This document shows, piece by piece, positions 1 through 12,257 of a DNA stretch of 64,000 nucleotides. Made by a program: the position numbers and the translations under genes. The stretch covers positions 38,147,000 through 38,210,999 of the forward strand of contig OY747710.1 of the NCBI GenBank assembly GCA_963556495.2. The letters are read 5' to 3'. This stretch comes from Valencia hispanica (taxonomy: Eukaryota > Chordata > Actinopteri > Cyprinodontiformes > Valenciidae). How positions within the stretch are numbered: the stretch's first letter is position 1; each line of letters begins with the position of its first letter. The notes under the pieces were generated by a model. The model made no database searches, was not told the DNA's origin, and saw only the letters and a program-made list of their open reading frames with translations.

Positions 1-429
1 CACACACACAATGGACATACAACTCAGTTCAGATTTTTGGCAAAACTTCAGAGGTTATAATAATTATGGTATTAAACACCAGGGTGGTTTAACCCAACTG
101 ATAATGTGTTTTTACAATAGTAATCCTGCAATAGATGCAATAAATGATGGTATAGCATAGACTTCATCTGCTGTATGGAAATGCTGCTGCAAATACAGAT
201 GAAACCAGATATGTACAAACACAGTATCAAACGACACGTAACATTTCTGTTTCTCACTGTCAGACATTAAGTCAGACCAGATGTTTCCAGTTTTAGATCA
301 GTTAGTATTACAGAATTTATTTCTGTTTGATAATTTTGAAATCATAAGTCTACTGATCTACATACGCTTCCTCATTATTTGCTAGAATTGTCCATTAACC
401 TGTAAGAATTCGGTGACATGTTTTGGGTA
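1..429. other. No gene seen; short CA run at the edge
   Basis: The window opens with five CA units. The rest is AT-rich non-coding sequence without a supported exon. The left part of the Tc1 remnant that follows could extend a little into this stretch, but I cannot place its terminal repeat. Confidence 0.4.
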
Positions 430-1115
430 TCCTCCAAAAGCTACTTACAATAGTCAGAACTTTGGCCCGTTCCTCCTGATGGAACTGGTACAAATGAGTT
501 AGGTTTGTAGGCCGCCTCGCTCATGCACACGTTTTCTGCTCTGCTCACACATTTTCTAAACAGCCCCACAACATGATGCTGCCATCTCCGTACCTTACAA
601 TGAAAACAGAATTCTCCGGCTTGCAAGCATCCACATTTTTTCTCTAAATGTAATACTTGTCATTATGGTAAAACAATCACAGGAATTGTCTCCAAGAGTG
701 GACCTTTGACCTTATGCTTGATGTCTCTTTTAAAGCAATGTCTCATTCCTCTAAAAGTGGCCTTTCAGCCCATGTTGATACAGAACTTGCTTTACTGTGG
801 AAAATGACACTCTAACCAGCATTAGCAGGCATTTTAACATGGTCCAATTTGGAAATCGTACCCAAGGATGAACCAGACTTGTGGAGTTCCACAATTTAAG
901 TCCTGATTTAGTGGCAGATTTATTAAGATTTAGCATGATGTCCCTAAAAGAATCAATGTGTAAGAGGTGTTGCCTAATATACATCCACTAATGTACCTCC
1001 AATTAACTGAGATTTTATTTATTCAGAGGCTTAAAAAAGCCATAACATTATCCTCTGAGCTTTATCCAGTTATTAAAAGGTACTCTTAGCATATGCTTCT
1101 GAATTGGAGTTCTTT
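430..1115 (-). mobile_element. Tc1/mariner remnant, Sleeping Beauty-like, antisense
   Basis: Read on the minus strand this is a heavily decayed Tc1-type transposase gene. Recognisable blocks on the plus strand are the GTCAGAACTTTGGCCCGTTC stretch near 456, the ACAACATGATGCTGCC block near 568 (antisense of the Tc1 GGGSxMLWG region), the CAAGGATGAACCAGACTTGT block near 862, and the CAATTAACTGAGA stretch with the following AAAGCCATAACATTATC near 1000-1050. The last resembles the region just inside the terminal repeat of salmonid-type Tc1 elements. Much internal sequence is missing and all frames are broken, so it cannot make an active enzyme. Family assignment rests on remembered similarity to fish Tc1 sequence; the ends are approximate. 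Confidence 0.75.
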
Positions 1116-2395
1116 AATTATTCTGGGATTACCAAAAAAATATTTTCAATAATCCCAGCATGCAATCGCACTAAACAGGAAATGTTTAGTGCCAGGATGA
1201 TGGCTAACCTGCATGCTGTAGGGCTAAAAAACGACACTTTCAGTTAGCTTTCACTCTGTCTTTTATTTCTACTGTTGAAGTAAATTTAGTCTCCAAAAAG
1301 TTGTATTTACCCCATCTAGGTTAAAGTACATTTATTCTGAAACACTTTGAAAAAATAATAAAAGGTCAGACAAATGATTAATTTAGACAGGACCGCTTTT
1401 GGACTCCAAGCAGCCCTGATGGCTGCCCCAACATGAAGAGGCAGACTGATCATGTACTGGCACAAAGTGAAGAGGACAAATGGGCGATTTGATCAATAGT
1501 CTAAAGTCTAACATTTACCCACAACGCAAGAACAAACTCCTAAAACTAGGATATAGTGCCATGTCAGTCCCAGGAGCACATACAGTTTGAGAGAGTGTGC
1601 ATCTGTATACCCATGTCAGTTTCATTAGGCTCATTTTAACTCCTTATTGGCTTTAAAAATATTTTTCGTTGAACTTTACATTTCAGTAAATGTAGACTGA
1701 ATTAGATCTGTTCATTGACTCTTTAAAAGGAGAATTTCATATTTTCTCCTAGAGTCTGTTGTACAGTATCTTATCTTTCCCAACCTATTTGGCACTATAT
1801 TGAATTTAGAGAATAAGAACATACATTTTGCTATGAAAAATATCCTTGATCATTTGTTTCAATATAAAATTTGAATCCACAGGACACGTTATTCATCTTT
1901 CAACACAGGTCAGCTTCTATCACTTTCCCACTTTACACTACCTCCCATTTACACAAACAAGTGGCCAGTATCATTATCAAGGCTAGAGCAACAAAGCAGA
2001 CAATAGCCGGGGCCTGGGGTAACACCTCTTAGCACAGAGAGACTTTAAATCACGTCCCACAGCCTGAGGGTAAATTTGATAGCTCAGCATCGCCGAGTCT
2101 TTCTCCTCAATGCTCTGTCATCTTCTGGAAAGGACGAAGGAAGGAAATTTAGCTTGTTTGTGTTCCTTTTTAATCTTTTCCATTAATCTCCCCACTCTTC
2201 TCACCATTATCATGCAACATATTCCAGTGTTTAAATAATAGGTTTTTAGTAAAAGCATGTATGAATATGTATATTTCTTTACCCTCTAATGTGGCATTTG
2301 TTTATGAGAACCGGTAAATGACCGACAGATGACACACGTTCTTATCACACATACATGTGGTGGTGTCGAAGTTCTTCTAAGGTGCTTCTGCTTGA
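1116..2395. other. Intergenic, nothing supported
   Basis: AT-rich sequence with no exon that carries both splice sites and an open frame, and no repeat I can name. Confidence 0.4.
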
Positions 2396-2925
2396 TTCCA
2401 GAACTCAAGATGGCAGCGTGTTGGTGTAGCTCTGTTAGTCATTGTTTTTAAAAACTTTTCTCATATGAAAACTTCTATTTCTTGTTTTGAATGCGTTGCA
2501 GCTGGTAGGAGTTCTGCTGTTAATTTTTTTCTCTTTTTTTAACTTCTGAACAGTTGTGATGCATAACCATACCAACAAGGTTTTTGATGTTGTTCTTTTT
2601 TACAACCAAGATGGGCCGATTTTGGCTGTTTTGGGGACTGATGTGAAACCTCTGGAGATTATAGTGCTAAGAGGGATTTTTTACAAAATAAAGATCATGA
2701 TGGATAACCCTGTGAACATCCTGAACATGTTTATCAAACTGTCATGCAACAACCGAGTGTATTTAGTCAGAGGCTTCTTCAGGTCTGCTTTAACACAGAC
2801 TGCTATAAGATCCAGCCTCTTCACAGCCATCAGCACCTACAAAAACTCTTTCAGAATTCCAACAGAGTGGTTTAAAGCAATATTTTATTTCCCTTTGTGA
2901 TTGATAATATTATTACTTAAATACC
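2396..2925 (+). mobile_element. Non-LTR element copy, internally shortened
   Basis: It begins with CAAGATGGCAGCGTGTTGG and ends in an AATATTTTATTTCCCTTTGTGATTGATAATA tail split across the end of the copy. A second copy at 30228-30745 shares the start (GGTGGCAGCATGTTGG), the GTTATGATGCATAACCAT-like middle, the GTCAGAGGCTTCTTCAG block and the CCCTTTGGGATTAATAAAG tail. The pattern fits a LINE or LINE-derived element with a 5' GATGGC head and a 3' tail. A 114-residue open frame inside (2556-2900) has no conserved reverse transcriptase motif and is probably accidental. The exact family is not assigned. Confidence 0.6.
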
Positions 2926-3696
2926 TAAAGCAATTATGTATTGTCAATCACTTTATTGGTCTGATGTAATAATAAACTGAATTTTGGATTTTCATTAGTT
3001 GTAAGGCTTTATCATTCGGAAAAACTTCAATATATCGCTATATGATCGGTGACTATGTAATATCAGTTGTACTTTTTGAATATATTTACTGTCATAAAGC
3101 ATATTTTAATCTAAGGACATATACCTGTACTATAAAGGCACTGGTTTGACTTTTAAAATCCTTTCTTCCCTCTGCTCATATTTTGCTCTTCCCTCTAGTC
3201 TCCTGTTTGGGCGTTTGGCATGCTCCTCCCTTTCTGTAAAAGTTTCCTCTCACAAAACAATAATTCAACCTAATACCCGTATGAAACTGTGATTAACAGA
3301 GCCCTGGTGGTCCTAAAGAGATGGGGAACAAGCTGACAGGAAATAGGTGCAATAAGAAATCAAACAGAAGGGAACACGGTGTGTATTTGATCAATGATAG
3401 GGACTAACTGCACATATTATCAGTTGGACATTCTTCTTCTGTTTGGCTGGAAATACCACAACCTTCCCTCCACACCTCAGCCCTAGCGTATTTAGTCTAA
3501 CAGCAGGGGAGCGCCTACCTAGCTCCAAATACGTTCTCCATTTTCTTTCTGTCCAGGTTTTTTCTCTCACACTACACTCCAATCACTGTCAAATCACACA
3601 GCACACGCTATTTTTTTTTTGTCTACCTCTAGCGGAGATGACGTCCGCCCTTGTGCGTGTTTGTGTTTGTAACTATGAACCCATTGGTTGAACCAG
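2926..3696. other. Intergenic, nothing supported
   Basis: No supported exon. Two overlapping antisense open frames near 3391-3691 have low-complexity translations and no motif. Confidence 0.35.
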
Positions 3697-3790
3697 AACC
3701 AGAATCAGCTTTACTGGCCAAAGTTTTGTGTACAAACAAGGAATTTGACTTTGAGTTCACACGTTCACAACGTAAAACCCAAATTATTAA
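3697..3790 (+). repeat. Dispersed fish repeat fragment
   Basis: The AGAATCAGCTTTACTGGCCA block followed by TACAAACAAGGAATTTGACTT is a common 3' portion of fish retroposons; only this short piece is recognisable. Identification is from memory of fish repeats. Confidence 0.5.
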
Positions 3791-4999
3791 TAAATATACC
3801 AACGAACTGGATTTTAATGGTAAAATGTAATAATAAAGAGTAACAAAGCTTGGGTAGCAGATTTGAAACAGAAAGAGAGACAACAATTTAACGCACATTT
3901 AACACATTAAAAAGCAATCAGGGGAAGTAAACAATAAAGTTTGGGTTATTTTAAAGTAAATTCATCTTTGAAAGACTGGGTTCAAACATCAATGCAATCC
4001 CAACTTCCCTAAGCATAAATCCTATCTACACTGGAGTTTAGAATAAACAGGTTGCACTTTGTGGTGTCTCACTGGTCTGTTTTCAGTGTATGAAGACAGA
4101 AACTGGATTAGTCAGGGTTTAATCAACATTTCTACATGAAACGTTAAAAAAAAATAAAAAACAACATTTTAACTGGCATATGTGCACAACTATGAATAAA
4201 TCATTACGCAAACATTGTGTAGTATGTAAATCATACATGATATTCTCACTGTTCCAAACAAAGCCTTAATTTCTGAACTTTTCAACCACATAAAGTCTTG
4301 CTCCATATTGTGATGAAGGAAACGAAGAAGTGTTTAAAATATTCTCGAATTAATAATATGTTATGATTTACAGCTTGTTAAAAGTTTCAGTAGGTTATTT
4401 GGAAAACTATTTAAGACCTTTCAAATTCATTATTTAGAAAACCTAATAACCTACTTAGTTTACATTTAACTGAGTTAAGAACCTTTAACTTTGCCCAACC
4501 AAGTGAGTTCTTTGCTTTTCCTTTCTTCTTTTCTTAGGATGAAACTAAATGAAATCTAAGACCTAGTATGAAAAATCTGAATATATTTAAGCCTTTTAGT
4601 ACTTAAGAGTTAGTTGATTAAATTTAGGACTTTGTGTGATGTTTTAAAAAGCTCCAGAGATCATTTTTGTGTTCTATATGTCTGTCTAACAGGATAGAAA
4701 CAGAAATAGTTTATCAGTTTGAAGCTGTTGTCACAGAGCTAAACTCTCTCATGCTGGAGTTTATTTTCTAGTCCAGAAAGTATTTGATGTACTCATCCCA
4801 GCTTCAGCTTCTGTACATGTCCATTCAGTCTTGATGGTTTAAACTTTAGTTGTAAAGTCTTAGCTGTTCTAACTTCTCCTTTTCTTAAACAATCAATGTA
4901 TTTTGTTCTCCTAAAATAATATTAAAAGATTTAACTCCATTATGTTGGAATCCAGCTGTGATTACTGGACCAAACACAGACCTCCAGTCGGTAGGAGTG
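3791..4999. other. Intergenic, nothing supported
   Basis: AT-rich, no open exon with both splice sites, no recognisable repeat. Confidence 0.35.
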
Positions 5000-5231
5000 C
5001 TAATCACACAATGCACTCTTAGTTTCAACAGGAAGAGGAGGAGTTGTGGACGCCCAAACCCCAAATAAACTAGGTGCTGCCCAAAACACAGGCCTCTTCG
5101 ACCGTGGGCAGCTGCAAAAGCGAGACGCGCGCTTCAAACTTCCAGCCTTCGCTGGCGAGGGAGGGAGCCCAGTTTCTCGAAGAAACTCATCAGATCCCAC
5201 GACACAACAGCCTGCTGATCATTGATCAGGT
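5000..5231 (+). other. GC-rich block ending in a donor-like site
   Basis: This stretch is clearly richer in GC and CpG than its surroundings and ends in GATCAG|GTAAACTG, a reasonable splice donor at 5230. It could be a non-coding first exon of a plus-strand transcript, or simply a GC-rich island. Open frames exist on both strands but show no family features. There is no partner acceptor I can defend. Confidence 0.2.
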
Positions 5232-8200
5232 AAACTGTACCCGGCCAATGAAATAAGTCATGAGACTGACTTGTTCAAAACCCTGCAGAAAGGATCTTTG
5301 AGGTACAGATTCAACCAGAACACATAAACATAGTGGCTATGAGCTGCGCTACATACCATTAGCTCTGCATGCTTGTTCTGATTAGTGTGGCCTGCTTTTT
5401 GCAGACAGTCAGTCACCAGTCATAAACAATAAAGATTGCTACCTGCGTTATTCAAATTACAGATCAGCTTTAAAATAGTTTAAACACCAAAAAAATTAAC
5501 GTACGAGTTGTTTTTAGAAACCGCCTTCTTAGTATGTCAGAATACTAAAATTAGATTCATCACCGCGGTGACTGATCCATAAAATCAAATACATTTTCCA
5601 AAGGTTATTGATTTCTAATTCAGCAGATTATTTAATGAAACATTTCTGCCTCTAAATAATGTTGTCTTCACTTCTGTTTTGCATTGTGAACTGATTGTTT
5701 GAACACAAACCAAAAAGGTACTAACTAGTATTAAACTTATTACAATTAGTTTAGAACTAACTTAGCTTCACTCCCAACGCCCTTTAATACAAGCCTTGGT
5801 CTTTAAGCATACATATTCATACTGAACTGTGAGATCACGATCAATATATTGGTTACTGTTTCTACTTCTTTGCAGATTTGTCCATTTTACTGTTTTACTT
5901 TTGGTAGTTAGTTTTATTATTCATTTTTCTTTTTACTTAGTAGTTTAGTTGTGTGTTGCTAGCTTAGGAAGTTTTTTGTAAAGCATTTTGACTGGAAAGT
6001 TTAACTCTTTTTGTGAATAAACTCTTGTATTTTGGAATGTCGTTGTTTGTTATTATTCCACATGCGTATGTAGTAACTTGCTGTTCAAAGAACGCCAAGA
6101 ACGTATTCCTTCATCTATTGTTTAATTACCTAAGACTTATTAGGCAGGTAATCATAAACATTAACTGAGACTGAACTATTTGGTTATTAATAATTTCCTG
6201 GATCCCAGGATGGAGCCCCAAACTTGCTAATTTTGACATAAAATTATTAATTGTATCAATAATTGCCCAAAGCAGTTATTCATAATTATTCATAGCCAAA
6301 ACCTACCTATCTGTGTCACAACAATTACTTTTGCTATATATGACTTTGACTAACTAAAATTTTGAATAACTCATGTTTCGACGGTCAAAGCAGATCCTAA
6401 TGACATTAATTACACCTCAAGTACTATATTGCTTTATATGCTTCAGACAGAACGTAACATTCACTCTGGGAAACAGATTTTAAAGCCAATCTAAAACTAA
6501 GACAGGATTATTTCATAATCCGTTAAATTTTTCAAGAGTTTTTAACCTGAATAGAAATAATCCCTGGGTATTTGAAGACAGAGCTGGGTGTGGAAGACCT
6601 ACCACAGATGCTCACAAAGAGATCAAGTCAGAGCAGAACCTCTGAGTCATCCATGTAGCGGTTGTTAAGGAACAAAATTACAAATAAATACAACCATATG
6701 GTGCCTGAGTGCTACTGTGTATGTCTGAGTTTCCCTAATTGCCCACACCCACACGATGAATAAGTATGTCTTCTTGAAAGACTAAAACACAGATTACCTC
6801 TAAAAATAAACTGCAACCCCTTTGATTTTAGCCCAGAACAAACAAAAATAAGCCAGGCAGTGTGCGCCACTCCTAAGCTAGACTGTTGTCCTCTAATTAC
6901 ACGCAACATGATTCAGTGCACCCTGGGTGGACGCCCCTCGGTCGAGCAACTGAAGCTAAGAAAACCAAATGTCATGTCTGACATGTCCAGAGACAGAGAG
7001 TAAACAAGAACACGAACACAAGGACTGAGGAGACTTGCTGACAAGCAAATGTAGAAGGAGTTTTGGGGTGAAAACAACTTCATTTCAGTCCTGATTAAAG
7101 GTAAGCTAAGTTATGTACATTTAGTGGATGCATGCGGCAAAAACAGCTGAAGGGTGAATGTAGTCCAGTCACTGGATAATATGAAGACATATAATTTTTA
7201 GGTGTAAATAAATATCTCACTAATTCACACAGACAGCATTAGCTTTCAGCGCAACAGCAGTGTGATCAAAAATGTTCTGTTCGAATCTGCAGAACTTTTT
7301 TGTTTGAGCAAACATTTGTGCTTCCTATGCATACAGTGGTGTCACTTTACCATCCACAACAGCCATAGCCTGCTGTTCATAGACAGTGAACTGTTTTGGA
7401 GTAATTGGACTGAATAAATTCTCAAACAGTGCTGGAGCTACTGTATAATGTAGCAAAAGTAAGACACAGAGTTTTGTTTCCTCTTCTGTCTTCCTTCGAG
7501 TTACACTGACGCTGATCATGCTGGACTGAGATGATAAAAGTAAATCCTGATATTTACAGTAGAGGTGGGCAATATGGCAAAAAATCTATACATGGGCATT
7601 TATCAACTAAGCCAATGTACTTAAAGGATTACTTAAATGATTGATTTTCGCTGAATTGTTATCAGTGATAGTAACTTATTTGAATATTACATAGTAATAG
7701 TACATCCTCGAAGACAATTGAAGTCTAACAAGTTAGTCAAATGTACGCCTTATCACTCGTTTGTCTGGGTAATTTTTAAACAGCTATGAAACCTGGGAAC
7801 CTGGGGGCATACAATCTTCGATGCTACTCCACAACTGACTGAAAATCCAAAAGTTTAACCCGTTCTTGGTAAAGCTAGAGAGAACTGGCGGGTTGCAGCT
7901 GATCAGGTAGAATGACACAGCTGGCAGCATCAACCAACATAACCAGCATACGGTTCATATCCACCACTATAGCGCTGCATCCCACAGATATGAACTTTTT
8001 CCTTTTGAAGAGATTTAAATAGCTAAAGTCAGCTAAAACAAGCTCAGAGTGATCTGACATATTTCTGCTACAGGTAAAGGAAATAATACTGATAACATCA
8101 TAGAAGTTTACTTCAAAAAATCTGAACTAACCCTTTAGGACTTGAAGCGCACTCTGTATCAAACCGTTTAGTCTAACTCAAAACACGTTTGAATTTAAGA

Positions 8201-9319
8201 GATTAAAAAGTAAAGAGTCACTCAGGTAAACGGCCCTGCTTCTACTTTTGAGTAAATGTCACTTTTATGGTTATTGTTATTAGTTTAGGGGTTTAAGGTT
8301 TTTTATCATTTCACTCATCAACACATAAGATATGTTGTTGAATATGAAGAAATTAGTCTGCGGCCTGAACACACAATGCACCCGGCATCCAGACTGTTGT
8401 GTTTCATGAGCCGAGAAGATACTGTCAGCTGTTTTAGAAAATAGTTTTTGTTATTGTTTTATTGTGAAGGCTTGAAGGAAGTTGGGCCTCAGTTCATCTA
8501 TAGTCTTGAGGCTATAAGTAGACTTTTCTAACTGCTTCAGGTATAAAGCAGTTAGAGTGATGTAATAGACTAGTTGTGTTGCTTCCTTCTGCATGAACTA
8601 AAGAAAGAAAATCTTTAAGAAGCCATCCTCAGACACTTGCATAGTGCTAAAATACCCATGCTTTACTTTCTCTCACCTTGCATCAGTGGCAAAGTGTCCA
8701 AGTCCCTTCATTTGATGGTCATTCAAAAACACAGTTTCTAAAGAGCTCGGCCATGACGAACGTCTTTGTTGTTAACTCCATTTTAAAGCTGCAATGCTGT
8801 GACATAAAGGTTAGCTTAGAAAGCCCAAGAGAATGAAAATTAAAAAAAATAAATCTGTGCATCACTAATGTCTAGAATAAGTCATGTAGAAAGCACTTTC
8901 TAATCCTTCACAATATTTTATGGTCATATTGCCCATAACTGATGTACAGCCATGTGGTCTAAAAGTATTTCTAACATTCTGAATAGAGCATGTCATTCTT
9001 TCCTTCAACATGATGAGTGCTTTGCTGTGATTTCTGCCTCCAGCTCCAATTGTATTTCTAAATAAAGCCTACAAAATGAGACAACTATTACAAACAGTCC
9101 AAACACATGCTGACCCAGCTGGAAAACAAACTTCGTAAATAAAGTCAGGGAACATCAAAAAGACAGCGAAGCAGTTTTGAACCGTACAGTTAATCGTTAA
9201 CTGTAAAGTGGACAGATACCTGTACACAAATACAGAAAACAGGCTGCATGAGCAGCAGCAGCAGGACTTGCACAGCGTTTTAATCTGGGCATGTATGTGT
9301 GTAGTATTGTGTCTCTCTA
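5232..9319. other. Long intergenic stretch, nothing firm
   Basis: About 4 kb without a supported gene. A donor-like GGTAAGCTAAG lies near 7100 after a purine-rich stretch, but I could not connect it to coding sequence. Repeat content may be present but is not recognised. Confidence 0.35.
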
Positions 9320-9338
9320 TGTGTGTGTGTGTGTGTGT
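9320..9338. repeat. GT microsatellite
   Basis: An uninterrupted TG/GT dinucleotide run of about nine units. Confidence 0.9.
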
Positions 9339-9399
9339 TAGAGGACTTGTGTTTGGAGAATAGAACAAAAACAGGGGTCTATTTAACCTGGGCACTCAC

Positions 9400-9436
9400 C
9401 CATCTTCCCCTCTGTCACAACTTTCTCAGTGTACAT
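9400..9436 (-). CDS. Candidate 37-bp exon of an unknown minus-strand gene
   Basis: On the minus strand a pyrimidine-rich acceptor (TCCTCCTGTGTACAG) is followed directly by ATG and a 12-codon frame reading MYTEKVVTEGKM, then a strong donor, GG|GTGAGTG. The exon ends in phase 1. A minus-strand donor at 11271 (CCTACAG|GTGAGTG) and the CpG-rich block at 11640-11880 could supply a 5' UTR exon and promoter. No downstream coding exon was found between 9400 and 1, so the gene would continue outside the window or the exon is a chance match. Product not recognised. Confidence 0.25.
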
Positions 9437-10129
9437 CTGTACACAGGAGGAAGCAGAAGTCAGCGGTAGACAATGATGAGGGTATTTCCCCCTTCTTTTC
9501 CTCTCTCAGTAGCTACGCTGGGCAGGTGGTCTGAGCGCTTCGCAGTCCCTTTTCGCCTGCTAATGTAATATCTTTAGAATATATTCCACATGAAAGGACA
9601 AATCATGAAACATTTAATCAATAGACATTTACTTAACACATTTATAAGCAGATAAACATATGATTCCCCCCCCACCCCCCCCCACATTACTCACATTTTT
9701 TTCAGTGTCCATAAAAATTCATGACATATTTGCGCAAAACTTTCCATGAAAGTTTAGTTCTTTCTTAGAAACATAGAGAGAAAAGGCTCTAATGAGGTGA
9801 CACTAATAATGTAACTAATGATGTTTCATAAAATGAAAGAAAATATATAATATTAGCTTGTGTGTCACATTTATAACAATATTATGCACTAAAATAATCT
9901 CGGTAACTGAGGGGGATAGCTTTAGCAGTAACACAGTAATGACCTAAACTGACTTTTAAATGTTTACAACAAGACATTAAATCAGAAGGTTAAAAAAACT
10001 AAAATAAATCCTGAACATTCATATTTTATCCCTTTAACTAATATTTGATGATACGGTGCTGGATATAAGTTGACATCATTTTTAGCATTATTTTTGAGCT
10101 CTCAGTGATTTATTTAAGGTTACTGATTT
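9437..10129. other. Intergenic, C-rich tract
   Basis: No exon supported. A run of C interrupted by A lies near 9667-9684. Confidence 0.35.
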
Positions 10130-10800
10130 CCTGCCTGGCAGTCGGCTTTTATGCATAGCTTATGCGTAGGGCCATTCCAAAATTCTCATGTCGGCCGTTT
10201 GATCAATTTCAAAATCTGTTTCACTGATCTGAGCCATGCTGTCACCTCCAACGAAAGAAAATTGGTTAGGATATTTAGGCACAACCCAGGAACTACAGTT
10301 GTAAACTGGAAGATGCAGGAAATCCAATCTTTCCGTCTGCAGCAAATCATGTTTAACATCAATCTGGAAAGCGAGGATGTGGACCTAGAAAGAAGCACTT
10401 GCTCCAAAATGTACACCTTCAAGCTTAACTAAAACGTGCAGCTGCCCTCCCACACAAACCAAATTGCTTCTGGAGAAACAATATACAATAAGAGGAGAGC
10501 TAAGCGTCCATAATGACAACAACAAAAAATATATGCTTGTAGGAGTTGAGAGAAGAAGAAGAAAACTAGTAATGCTGCACCAACTATCAAACATGGAGGT
10601 GGTAGCATCATGCTGAGGGTCTGTTTTGCCATACGTCGAACTAGTGGATTGCGCAAAGTTGATAGAAACGTCAACCAGGAGTTGGTGCTTGGACACATTC
10701 GGGTGTTCCAAAAGGTCAGCCATCCCACGCACATATAAAACACGATTTAGAGTGGACGAAGAGAGCAACACCAACCATCTGGAACAGTGTCAACCGTATG
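10130..10800 (+). mobile_element. Decayed Tc1-like remnant
   Basis: The plus strand contains ATCAAACATGGAGGTGGTAG followed by CATCATGCTGAGGGTCTG (10587-10624), the degenerate nucleotide form of the Tc1 transposase KHGGGSxMLWG region. Flanking sequence is rearranged and the frames are broken. Boundaries are approximate. Confidence 0.5.
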
Positions 10801-11270
10801 AACTATGACTAAAAGACAGGTCTGTGCCAGGAAACCTACATATTTAAATGAGCTCTACCAATCCTGCCAAGAAGGAGTGGTCAAATATCCAGGCAGAATT
10901 ATGCCAGAAGATTCTCCATGGCTCCAAACACCATGCGGTGTTTCTATAACTTGCTCCCATCTAAATATGATTGGGGGTGTATGTAAATATTACGACAATA
11001 AAAATATACTTATCATTGAACAACATAAATATTAAGTTAGCTCCATATTAAACAGCATCAGTGAAAATAATAATCAGCTACATTGTCCACAGGAAGAAAA
11101 TATTACATTTCAAAGCCAGAGTTGTTTACTTAGAATTTCTGTTTAGCCTACATTAATTGAGGAGTATAACCCCTTAATTTGACCAGAATTCATTTAACAG
11201 CTGGTAGTTGCTTTGTATTAAATAAATTAAAACCCGGTTTAATGTTTTTTGCCTCAAGGACACTCACCTG
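10801..11270. other. Intergenic, probably repeat-derived
   Basis: Open frame 10805-11035 may continue the flanking transposon remnant; no conserved motif seen. Confidence 0.25.
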
Positions 11271-11600
11271 TAGGCTATTCCTTTACTTCCTTTACAGCAG
11301 GTGGAGTTTTATTTTCCTCTTATAAAGGAAAATAAAGTAGTGCTTTAGAAGTTCCGTTAAATAAAAGACAAGAAAGGCACACAAAACAAAAACAAAAACA
11401 AAAAAAAACACGGACAATTCTGCTAAATCTCCACCGCTGGTAAAATCCTGGCTTTCCAGTAAATCCTCCTTTTTCCTCTCTTCACAGGTTACTGACCCCG
11501 GGTGTGAGAAAAAAAAGAAAAAAGAAGAAGAAGTAAAGCAACGTTTCCTGTCAAAGTTTCGCCAGTTCGCATCAACCAAAACCACCAGCGCTCGCTTCTA
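11271..11600 (-). other. Candidate 5' UTR exon, minus strand
   Basis: On the minus strand this stretch runs out of the CpG-rich block at 11640-11880 and ends in CCTACAG|GTGAGTGTCC at 11271, a strong splice donor. It has no convincing coding frame. It would fit a non-coding first exon spliced to the mini-exon at 9436-9400. Unproven. Confidence 0.25.
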
Positions 11601-11639
11601 GCTGTAAGGAGAACAACATTTGGAGGTGTGGGCTGGGGG

Positions 11640-11880
11640 GATAATTGAAACGAGGCTGTCCAGGAGGTTTTTAGCTGAAGTTCGTCGCCTCAATTCGTCT
11701 TTGCTGTCTGCTCCTGCTGCGGGCGCCCAGCTGCGAACGAGAGGGGCGCGAGTGACGTCAACGCTCCTGAGTGGACGAAGTGGGGCACGAGAGCTCTCTC
11801 CCTCTGAAGTAACCGAGCTCTGCTCTGCTCTGCTGGCCTCTCTGTCCCACCTGGAAACCTGAGGCCAATTATTGGGCACA
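11640..11880. promoter_or_regulatory. CpG-rich promoter-like block with CRE and CCAAT palindrome
   Basis: This is the most CpG-dense stretch of the first 40 kb. It contains a perfect cAMP-response element palindrome, TGACGTCA, at 11753-11760, and CCAATTATTGG at 11865-11875, which gives a CCAAT box on each strand. No TATA box is seen. It lies about 380 bp upstream of the ATG of the plus-strand siglec-like gene and next to the candidate minus-strand 5' exon, so it could be bidirectional. Open frames on both strands here look like by-products of GC content. Confidence 0.5.
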
Positions 11881-12257
11881 TTCTAACTGTGGCTGTGGGA
11901 ATATTATTATAATATTAATATTATAGGTATGGTTATTATGGCAAGCCGTTTGTCATATCTAGTAGCATTCTAGGGGAACGAACACATAGGCCTACTTTTA
12001 TGTAGCAATTCTTCTTTTTTTATGTAGCAATTATTTTAATGACATGACCTCATCGACATCAGGCAAGTTCCTCGTTGGTAGAGAAAACAAAGAGGAAGCT
12101 GATGAGTCTAAACCTATTGGTTTGGAGACAGAGAAGTGAACACAGCAGGGAACAGGCAACTGACTGAGCGGAGCATAAGAAAATCAAAAAGAAACACACA
12201 AGAAAACACAGAGCAAAGCACTGGTGAACAGACAACCGAGAGGAGAACGTCAACGTC